This document shows positions 51,101-62,373 of a DNA stretch of 64,000 bases, piece after piece. Position numbers and translations under genes: made by a program. The notes under the pieces are model-generated. The model worked only from the letters and a program-made list of their open reading frames with translations, did no database searches and had not been told where the DNA came from. Positions within the stretch are counted from its first letter, which is position 1; the number at the start of each line of letters is the position of its first letter. Source of the DNA: Capitulum mitella (lineage: Eukaryota > Arthropoda > Thecostraca > Pollicipedomorpha > Pollicipedidae); contig CP099854.1 of assembly GCA_030062745.1 (NCBI GenBank), forward strand, positions 13,712,153 to 13,776,152, in the 5' to 3' direction.

Positions 51101-54100
51101 GCAAAAAACAAAATGGGGCACTGACTTGCGTTTTGTGGCGTTTCCACATCAGTCTTACTGGGAACATCACGCAACAGTGCCACCAGGATTATTCCATCCC
51201 TTCCACTGCGGCACTGACCTGCACCTCAAGCTCTGTAAGGAAATACTTCAATCCCTACGTAATCCGACGCTTCTTCTGAGTCTGGCCACGACTGGTGCCG
51301 AAACTAGTCGGTGGGTGAACGTAAACGTTGCCGGAATTATTGTTTCCATTGTTCTGCCCGTGTTCACTTAAGCGGTGCACTCTTATTCATGTTTACTGAG
51401 ACGAAGATAAACACACAGCCGGCTTCTCAATGCAATGCCACAGTTTCCTTGGAATGCAGTACATATAGCGGGAATGTCACGTGACAGGGAAATACTGCAC
51501 TGGAGGCTGGAAGGGAAGATACCACTCCAACCTCGTTAGTTTTTGCTTCTCGGCACCAGCTATAACCCGGAGCTTGATTTCAGCGTGGCAACGCCATTTT
51601 GAACAGCGTTCTGGTAATACTAGCGTAATCAATTAAATAGCGAATGTCATGGCATTCACTTCGAATGGATATTTCTTTACAAACTTGATTCCAGTGTTCG
51701 CTACGATGCTATCGAATCAATGCCGGACCTAAACTGACCTAAAACTGCGCAGACGCTGATCGCAGCAAGCGCAACGCAATTCTGCATAAACTGCATGATT
51801 CTGCGGCGAGAATTTAACGCATCGACATGAACGAAACGGTTACGCCAAAGCTTTGTGTCCCTCTAAAGGCGAGCAAACAACTTACGAAGGACTGGCTACC
51901 TTGGTGACAAACAATGCCCAGGGCTGAACGTAATCGTTCGCCTAGTATTGGCCATGGATGCAGTGGCGTACAGCAGAATGAGGAAAATGGTATCATTTTC
52001 AAGACTGGTGTTTTCCTAAATTCGACTGATCTGATTTGATCTCTTATTCTCATTCTAATCATTCCGAATTCCAAAGCTCTGCCGTTACAAGGGATTGACG
52101 GTTCGGACTGCCCAAAAGCTTCGCTGGCAATCAGCGCGCCTTCTGCCGCTGACAAAGCGCGCCCCTTCTCAGTGACGCTCGGCCGCCCGCCGCACGGTGC
52201 TCGGTCCTGGCCAAAACTTAGAGGTTCTGTCACTTGTTCATGCAACTGCGAATCAGCCTGCTTTTCACACATTTTTTTCGATCGTACCTTTTGGGACGAA
52301 ATGACATCAGCTTCATCATAAGAGCCGAATACTGGGATCTGCCCATCCGAATGTTCGAATCCAAAAATCTGTCCAAATTCTTGACTCAAATCACCAGCTC
52401 TCGGCGTTCAACGTTCACCAGCTGTGCACCAAGTACCAGCCTTGGTGTAAAACGGCAGGAACACAGGAGGCGGCGCTAGGTGATCAGGGCCGGCGGCGGG
52501 TAACAACAAACTCCCCCTCCCCTATCAGACCTCCTGACCAAACGAGACCTCAGACTGCGCACGGCTCCCCTCTCCGGCTACCCCTTCTGTCCACATCCCA
52601 AGGCTCCCTCTCCTCTCCACATACCGGGGATCCCTCTCCTGTCCGCATACCGGGGATCCCTCTCCTGTCCACATATCGGGGATCCCTCTCCTGTCCGCAT
52701 ACCGGGGATCCCTCTCCTGCCCGCATACCGGGGATCCCTCTTCTGTCCGCATACCGGGGATCCCTCTCCTGTCCGCATACCGGGGATCCCTCTCCTGTCC
52801 GCATACCGGGGATCCCTCTCCTGTCCGCATACCGGGGATTCCTCTCCTGTCCACATACCGGGGATTCCTCTCCTGTCCGCATACCGGGGGATCCCTCTGC
52901 TGTCCGCATACCGGGGGATCCCTCTCCTGTCCGCATACCGGGGATCCCTCTCCTGTCCGCATACCGGGGATCCCTCTCCTGTCCGCATACCGGGATCCCT
53001 CTCCTGTCTGCATGCCGGGGATCCCTCTCCTGTCCGCATACCGGGGATCCCTCTCCTGTCCACATCCCAGTCCACAGCAGACCAAGTCAGGTCCACGGCA
53101 GACCCCCCGCCGCCGCCACCGCCGCCGCCGCCCAGTCGGCCCAGGCGGGGGGTTGGAGCAGCTGCCAGAGACAGAAATAGAGCGGCGGCGGCGGCGCGGC
53201 GGCGGCGGCCGGCTGCTATCCGGGCCCGGCTCGGCTGTACCGGTCAGCACCTGACCGGACGGAGCCGCACTGGAACACTCCAGACCGCACTGTGCCAGCC
53301 TGGGCTGCACTAGACCAGACGGCTTTCGGCAAAATTTGCTTACCGTAAACGAGCCTGTGACTGTGCCCGACCCCGTAACATGAAGACTGGCCTCCGTCAG
53401 ACAAAATTAGAACAGATTAGACCAGACTCTACTCTACTGGAGCACACTGGACGAAACAAGACTGGGCTGGTCCAAAATGGACTGAACTACACCGCACTGA
53501 GCTGGACCGGACCGGACCGGACCACACTGGTGTGATCTGGACTAAACCAGACTAGACCACACTGCACTCTACTGTACTGGGCTGGACCGGACCGGACCGG
53601 ACTACACTGGTGTGATCTGGACTAGACCAGACTAGACCATACTGCACTCTACTGTACTGGGCTGGACAGACTGCTCTGGACCCAGGATAAAGCCAAACTG
53701 GGTGCCTCGGGCCGCGTCGACCGTCACACGGCGCGCCATCACACTGCGCTGCAGTTCCACTCAGGCACACAGACACCGCCCGTGCCGGAAAACCCCATCC
53801 CTCACAATGCCAGGCGATGGCGACAAGTAGCGCAGAACTTTCACATACAACGGAGGCGGACCGCAGGGCATCTTGATATTTTGTCGCTTCTCAGATGCAC
53901 GGATCCATGTGCAAATATACAATAACATGAAACATGAAGAAGCATTCATTGCTTTGCTGGGTTGCGTACAAACATACAACTTGGGAAAACAAGATGGTCA
54001 GAGGTGCCGGAAACGCAATGCAAGTATTGCAGCAACACTGGCCAATGCTCTCAGCGGGGAACCACAAACTGCACCACCAAACAACAGTTCTGCAGATTCA

Positions 54101-57100
54101 AGCACTGAAACGCTGGTTTCCTCCAGCTCCCAGCGCTAATCGAGAAGCAAAAATGTAACCGGCCACTCCAGAAGCCAACAACGTTCTACAGCGCAACAAG
54201 GTAAGAGTGCAGACCCTGGAATATATTCCTCCTCAGAAGAACTCTTCGCCAAGGTTTCATATCCGAAGACACTCGTACGAGAATCTGCGCTGTGTTTGGC
54301 ACCTGAAGGGTCCGTCTCCGCTGACTGAAAACGTGATTACATCACCTTTCAGCCGTTTGTTTACAGGCAGGTGCGAGGTGTGATAAACACTGCAGTACAG
54401 GACAGGGCAGGCTGCTTCGAGGCTTTTCCATTGCGATGCAGTAGGCAAAGTGCTGTGTAAATAGTGGCCTGAGTTGGCAGCACATTAGGCCCCGCCAGAA
54501 CTCCTCCGCTGAGTTCTAAACACGACAATCCGTAGATCGCCAGATGGCCGGCAGAAGGGATCATCAGCTTCGCAGATGCAAGGGTTCTGACATAGACGGC
54601 CGGCTTATTTCAGAATGTGCTGTTTTTTATCCGTTTGGTAGAAAATCAGAGAACATGCAACTCCATCTTTTCGTAACATCATTTATTAAATGCGGCATTT
54701 CCTGCAGCATTATTTTATTACATGCCTACTTGCGTTAGCCTATACGAAAAACCATTGACAAAGTTTGGTCCCTACTTGTTTGGACTATCCTGTCTAAAGA
54801 TCTCATTATCCTCTCTAGGGGCCGCTTAACTGTGAGCTAGGTGCTACTGAGCTAAGTTCTTACTAAATCTTGTTACATGTACCAATCGAACACAACTAAA
54901 ACAGCCTCAGCTATTTGCCTCAGGAAAGAGGTGCATCGCTAAATAATGCGATATGGCGCACAGTTAAATTCATGCTCGTCCTAGCACACAAAAAATGGAG
55001 CTGCAAACTTCCGAAATGCGAAAAACATCAGTTTGCGTTCACCTCCCGTATTCCTAAAATCCGTCTAACACGCGAAACAAACGAACGAACAATTTTCTGA
55101 TTCAACGGAACTTGTCTGCCCGTGTTTATTCATCTCGCCCTCCCTTACCGCGTGTGCGGAGTGTTTGATTCGCGGGCTGCCACGTTGTATGGCCCGCTGT
55201 TCGAAATGTTTCCACTGAAGCACGGAGGCAGCACACAATGTAAACGCCAGTCACGCAAACTAACCGGCAAAACGTGCCAAAGATTGTGAACTGATTTGCA
55301 TTAACCACTGACGGCGCGTGCAATTTCAGTTTGCGTGTGCAGGAATGTGTTGATCGCATATGGATGTTGTGCTAGTGCGTTATGAATACGAGTAGGTATG
55401 TGACGGCCAAAACTTTGCAGTGATGCCAGGACAAGGCGACGGCGGCGCGGAATCGTCTTTCACTACATTTCTCTCCACTCTTACATAGACAGTCTCTTCA
55501 TCCTCACCCATGACTCGACTGGAAAGGTAGGTTTGACTGAGCAAAATTAACTGAGTGCGGTTTAAAACGCCGACTGGTCCCGATTTCATGCGGTCAGCCC
55601 GTACCTGGTTAATACCTCGTCTGACCAAACTAACGTCAGCAGGAGGGCGATACGAGGTACAGCCCGGTCAAGTTGACCGCGCCGGCAGCGCCCACCAGCA
55701 GCCCGCGCTCCCGGCAGGCCGGAAACTCCTCTCTTATAAATAATTTACCGACCCGCTCTCACCGCCAGACCTCAGCACAGGCAAACTTGGCGCCGCACAG
55801 CAAGCGCACCGAGCCAAAATTCTCGCCGGCAAAAAACGCTTTTCAAAAAGCGTTTCAACTGTCACGTAAAAAAGGACCCACGAAAGCTAAGATTAGTCTT
55901 TTCAGAAACACCGCCAGTGTCTGTCACAGTACAGCAGAAAAACAAGCATCCCAGCCCAAGCTGATCTTGACATCGGAAGAGTCTGGCAAAACACGGTGAT
56001 CTTGAACGCAATGACACGTGATTCACTTCCCTGTCTTTAGAAACCTGCGACTTCAAGGATTTTGCATCCTTCAAGGATGCCAAGGGAAGCACAATTTCAG
56101 TGACTTGCGTTTATGTTCCAGGAATGACCTGGGTTTCAGGATGAGACCACGGCATAGACCACATGGTACCCATGTACTGGTCTGCGCAAAATCTCCTGTT
56201 GAGTGGACGCTCGTGGATGCCATCGTAAAATACGATGGCATCTACGAGATGCCATCGTAAGATACGATGGCATCTCAGTGGCTCTCTTTGCAGACCAGCG
56301 ACCGGGCCCCAGTGTAACAGTGTAACGCCCCAGTCACCTGCCCTCATCTCACTTCCACCTCACACCCGCCGGCGAGGCCTGCAGTGCAGCCGGCGGTCTC
56401 TGGAGAGAGTGTTTCCCCAGCCCCGGGATGTTTTCATTAGGCAAAAGCGGCAATCGATAGCCTGTCAGAGCGGAAAAGCAGACTGCCAGCGGGCGGGCCG
56501 AGGCGGCGGCGGCGGCAGCAGGGCAGAGCGGGGACCCAGGCCAGAGTTCAGCTGCAGGTCCTCCAGTTCGTCCGGGCCATTTCGAGCTTGGCTGGCTTTT
56601 TAAATAACTCACGACGCTTTCCACAAAAAGGGTCGTTTCGTGCCAAGACCTCTGACGTCTGGCATCGAGGGGAGGACTGATTTCTAACCTACTGCATTCT
56701 GTCGACGGCGTTTTGATCAAAACAACACCTTTAGGATCTCCTGCTAATAGTTAAAAGCAGCAGATCACACCCAAAACGATGAACGTGTCATTGCTATATA
56801 ACAGAGGCGTGTCTGAAACCATCATGAGATCAACTTTTCGAAAAGTGTTTTCATTCCCCCATATCCCGCACCTGAGCGCGCCTCTGTGAGTCCACCTCGT
56901 GACCGCCCAGCACCGGCACCAATCCACCATCTGCACCTGGTTACACCCTGGAGCGCGCGTCCATCTTCCCCCGGCGGCGAGCAGCCCACTGGACGCTCAC
57001 GCACTGTTTGTGTTGGCATTCCGGCCGAACGTGCGGCCGGCCGGACAGCCAACGACCAGGGGACCAGAACGACCGTCCAGCTGTCACTACCGGGCGTCCC

Positions 57101-60017
57101 GCTATCACAGCCGGGAGTCCAGCTACCACAGCCGGGGGTCCAGCTACCACAGCCGGGCGTCCAGCTACCACAGCCGGGCGTCCAGCTACCACAGCCGGGC
57201 GTCCAGCTACCACAGCCGGGGGTCCAGCTACCACAGCCGGGGGTCCCGCTGTCACAGCCGGGAGTCCAGCTACCACAGCCGGGCGTCCAGCTACCACAGC
57301 CGGGCGTCCAGCTACCACAGCCGGGAGTCCAGCTACCACAGCCGGGGGTCCAGCTACCACAGCCGGGGGTCCCGCTGTCACAGCCGGGAGTCTAGCTACC
57401 ACAGCCGGGGGTCCAGCTACCGTCGTCCAGCGTCCCGCTACCACAGCTGGAGGGTCCCGTTATCGAAGCCGGAAGTTCAGCTACCACAGCCAGGGGTTCA
57501 GCTACCACAGGCGGGGGTCCTGCCACCACCATCCAGCGTCCAGCTGCCACAGCCGGAGGTCCGGCTGCCACAGTCAGGCGTTCAGCTGTCACAGCTGGTG
57601 ACCAGCTGTCACAGTCAGGGGACCAGCTACCACAGCCGGTCCAGCTGCCACAGCCACGCGTTTAGCTGCCACAGCCGCCAGGCGCCGGCCTAAGCGGCCA
57701 CTCTGGCAGGCAGCGCGTGGAGCCGTTTCCTGGATCCTAACCCGGCCGGGCCCCCGCTGGCAGCTGCTGGAGCACCAGCCAGGCGCGATGATCGATAACG
57801 TGCTGTGAGCGAGGAGTAACTCGAAGAAACAGTTGCAAACCAGACGACAACAGGTTGGTGGTTTCTGCACAGGATGAAGGCGACCCAGGATCAAGATGTG
57901 CAACATTCGCGGCATGGCGGACGGCCGTATGTGTCTCTACGTCAGGCCACGTCAGAGTTGTTCCCCCACCCTAGGGTGCAACAATACAGAGAGCAGCGCG
58001 CCGCAGTTAATCCGGCCCTGCTGCGACTTCCAGCCGATTCTGGCTCGGCGGACACATTTCCCTGCTCCAAACCTGCCGTCAGACTCGCAAACCCTCACGA
58101 CTTTTTATACCATACGCTGCCGTTCTGAATCGCTGTCCCAGTGCCCACTCTGGCTCACAGTCACAGTCACAACTGAGCAGCACACGCGGCCCACACCCGT
58201 CCACCGCCAGCCGCCTCCCCAGGGACCGCAGTCGACAAATAAAAAACACGCCGAGAACAGCGACATGTCCACGGCGCGTGCCCGGGCCGGTGGCACCAAC
58301 ACCGGCAAGCAGTGAGAACAGCCTGTACGCCTGTGCCGGCGGCTCGGGTGGGCAGCCCTCCTGATTCCGTTCAACACAACAGACGTCTCTCGCAAGGGCT
58401 CGACAAGGCGGCTTCTCGACGGAGCAGAAAAGTGTTCCGAAATGTCACGCTAGTGCCGGGAAACCTGGAAAACTTGCTAAGGCTTTCCACCAAACCTCTG
58501 AAATATTATGTTTCATAAAAGCCAAAACCAACAATTTTGACACTGAATTGCTTACCCACAACGCCATAAGTACAAACACCATGGCCGACACTGATTCCTG
58601 GAAGCAGTTCTAGAGATGAGTCCTAAATACATTCAAATGGCTCGGTTTCAAAAGCGATCCGCCAGGCATAACCTAAAAATATATGCTTTCAGGACAGCAT
58701 CAACACTTCAATTAAGACACATATCCGGGAAACAAGCCTGATGCCATACCCTCTCATACCACATGCAAAAGCGCCCCTCTAAACGTTGCGAGACTGACGC
58801 TGAGTCTCGTCTAGCTCCCCCCCGGGCTACCTCGCTGTGTTGAACTTGGCAGTCGGCCTGGCTGTGCCACGGACCGCCGCCACACGGGGGGGGGGGCTCA
58901 ACTCGAGCGCAGACGGAAAGGTCAGTCGCTCGTGACCTTTTCAGAGCCCCCAGGAGACCAGTGTGCAGGGCAGAGGGCGCGCCGCCGCACACGTGTAGAG
59001 GGCGTGTCCGAACGGAATACATGGACAGATGGAGCCACGCGCACGGTTTCGACAAACCAGTACAACACTGCAGATGACGGATGGGGGGACATGCAAGGAG
59101 GGGCCGTATCGTAGCCAAGCGGGTCAGATCTCTCTCACACTACTCTGCTACCTGTTGAGACAAACCTTGTGTTTGAATATCCAATTATTTTCCGTCCCCT
59201 CGGGATTTGCAGCCATTTGATCCCCGTTGTAAAAACCCAAGCCAGACTACAAAGTGGTGCTGCGAGACAATCCACGCGCTCGCTCTCTCCCGACCGAAAG
59301 AGGCGGGATCTGAGCTACGCTGCCTTCACAATGTGTTCTAACCTCACAACAGCAATACTTCTGATGTCACATCGCATAACCTGCCAATTCAAATTCGCAG
59401 CATAGTTAAATCTGGGCAGTGCAGACACAGCTGGCGCTGATTTTGTTTACAGTTAAGCAAACTCTTGACAGTCATGTGTACATTTTTATACTGCTTTTCG
59501 ACATCAATTTAATCCAGTGATTTCACATATCTGAGTTTTGTTTGTTTGGATGTCTGGGTTTCATGGTTTCATCCCATCACTGGATGGGATGGGATGAGTC
59601 CGTGTCATGGGATGGGACCCAAGTCATCCCAAATAATCCATGAATGATGTCTGGGATCAGAGTCCGTGTTAGGCAGAGCCTATTCCACGGATCCTGAACC
59701 GTACACCGGATCAACGAATTCGTGGCAACTGCTGATTTTAGTGAAGAACATTTAACACGTCGACACAGATACCGCACGACCGTGTCAGGTAAGCAGTATC
59801 TCTGTTGGTTAGTTGTCTGCGGACCCGATCGACCGTCGAGGCAACACGAGCTCGTCTTGTCACGCGGGGGAGGTCTCCATTAAGTCTCTCCGTCTCGTCT
59901 CCCAGCTGAAGAGCCGATCACGGCCCACTGGCCACAAGTACATCTACTTATGAACGTCGTACATGCATATTCTAAACAAAGTTTTGGAGAGATTTTGCAA
60001 ATATATATGGCGATAAT

Positions 60018-60050
<33 letters not shown>

Positions 60051-60106
60051 AATTTTGAGAGATTTTGCCCATATATATGGACATATATATATCGCACATA
60101 TATATA

Positions 60107-60175
<69 letters not shown>

Positions 60176-60203
60176 CCATACATATTGGCAAAATCTCTCC
60201 AAA

Positions 60204-60253
<50 letters not shown>

Positions 60254-60566
60254 TATGTATATATGCAAATCGCCATGCCAACCGCTACTTTCATTTTCGA
60301 TAAAAACCATCAAAAGTCAAGTCAATGCATGAGGCACCCTGGAACTTTCTGACGGTGCTCCGCTGTGACGACGAATTAAGATTTTATCTAATCGCTTGTT
60401 TGAACTGTCTCACTGTATTCTAGAAAATGTTGTAATGTAGGACGGAACATTGAAAAAATGCATTAAATATGTGCTCGGCTCCATCCTTTATACGACGAGA
60501 CTAAGTGGAGACCTCCCATCATGGCAAGACGAGTTAGCGTTGCCTTGACGGTCGATATTTGGTTGA

Positions 60567-60617
<51 letters not shown>

Positions 60618-62312
60618 CTATATATATATATCACGGCATTTCCGGCACACCTGTTATATGCCATGAAGACATTGATGCTAGTACGCTTCCCGAGTAACTT
60701 TTGTTTTACATTTCGCCCCAGGGCAGGTTGTTAACAGCACACTGCCCTGCCGTCGCTGACCTGGGAAAGGTAGAGTTTGTGCAGCCGCCAGCGTCGCCCA
60801 AGGGCATGAAGCGTGACGTCACTGCCCTCTCCGCCCTTGAACATTGTCTCGTAGACGTAGGCCATGGTGGAGACCAGCTTCCGTCTGCGGGAGGGCGGGA
60901 CACGGCGGGTTAAAGGGTGGCCCGCCGCGGCACTGGCACGCTTCCGATGCTGCCGACGCGTCGGGTCAAAGGTCAGATGTCAGGATCGAGGTCCGGGCGG
61001 GCGGAGCTGTGGAGAGATGGGTAGGCGGCCGGTAAATACCAAAACACTGGTGGCAGCATCGGCACTGTGCCAGGACGCGCACCAAGCTCGTAAGGTGTGC
61101 TGCCGTCAGCAAAATGCGGTTTGTTGGGGGGGGGGGGCAGCTGGTATGGCATAGGACGACATCCAACGCAGCCGTCCCCTTCACACCAGAATTTGTAAGC
61201 TTCTCATTGCACAAACACATACATGTCAACACCTATAGAGTCCAAGCTGACGCCTGATGCTACGGCACGTGGCGTAGTTTTGTCTCAAAAACACCGAGAC
61301 AGATGGCGGCGACGGACCTTGACCATGCCGTACAATGATATGAAATGGCCGTCCAGTGACCGGCTCAACCCTTTCGGTCTAGGGAACAAGTTAAAAAAAA
61401 ACATTCTTGAAACTGGAAAGAATAACAAACGTTCCTGGACAGCATAATTCAGTGGGAGGAATTCGACAGATTGGAGGAAAAGTGGGGTTGGAACCTGCAA
61501 GTTCATCTCAAGCCAGTACAATTCACTGCATCAAACAGGACAAGACAGTAGTGCAGTCATACAGTACGGAGGCTGCAGACCAATATGGCGCCTTCTGGAG
61601 CGCATAAGGAGTAAGGCCTGCTGCAATTATCTCCAACTTTGGAGGCGCATTTTCAAACATTCTAACAAGTACTGCTTTGTCCGGGTTCTTTAATCTCTAT
61701 TGCAAAGGATTCTTCCAAATGCAATCCGACTACAAGTCAAGACAGCTCTTCTATGTAACGCCCATGTCCATTCGCTGCGACGTAACTCCCGCCAACAATA
61801 AGCGCCGCCGTCCGCTCGCTGCGCAGTTAGCACTCTTCACTCCTGCCCTGTCTCATGCGACGTGTATCAATAAGCGCTGCCGTCCGCTCGCTCCGCAGTT
61901 AGCACTATTCACTCCTGCCCTGTCTCGTGCGATGTGTATCGATAAGCGCCGCCGTCTGCTCGCTTCAGGCGGTCGGGAAACCAGATTGTGACAGAGAGTC
62001 CCCCTTGTACCGCGCGTAACTCAGCTGAACCGGCTGAACTATGCTGAACTGGGCTGAGCCGGGCTGGCCGCCCCTCCGGCGCGCCTCTCACAGGAACACG
62101 GTCTCTACAGGCGGCGAGCATTGACGGGACGGCTCCCGGCCTCGCGTGACTACGCCGGCCGCCTGACGTTTTGCCTGTCACTGACTGGCCGCCGCATCCG
62201 ACGTCGGTTACCGCTGATTGGCAAGCGGCTTATGACGTCAAGTGCAATATATATATATATATATATATGTGCGTGTGTAAGTATATACATATAATATATA
62301 TAAGTGGTATTG

Positions 62313-62373
<61 letters not shown>

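Noticed and set aside
51814..52389. 191-codon minus-strand frame without repeats
   Set aside because: No recognisable domain or splice context; the length is possible by chance in this base composition. A homology search could revive it.
52525..53310. 261-codon minus-strand frame
   Set aside because: Almost entirely the 26-bp minisatellite read in successive frames.
56899..57693. Long open frames (up to 264 codons) on both strands
   Set aside because: They follow the 21-bp minisatellite, whose unit length is divisible by three and has no stop; no non-repeat protein sequence.
60004..60313. Minus-strand frames rich in YIYIYI
   Set aside because: Translation of TA microsatellites.
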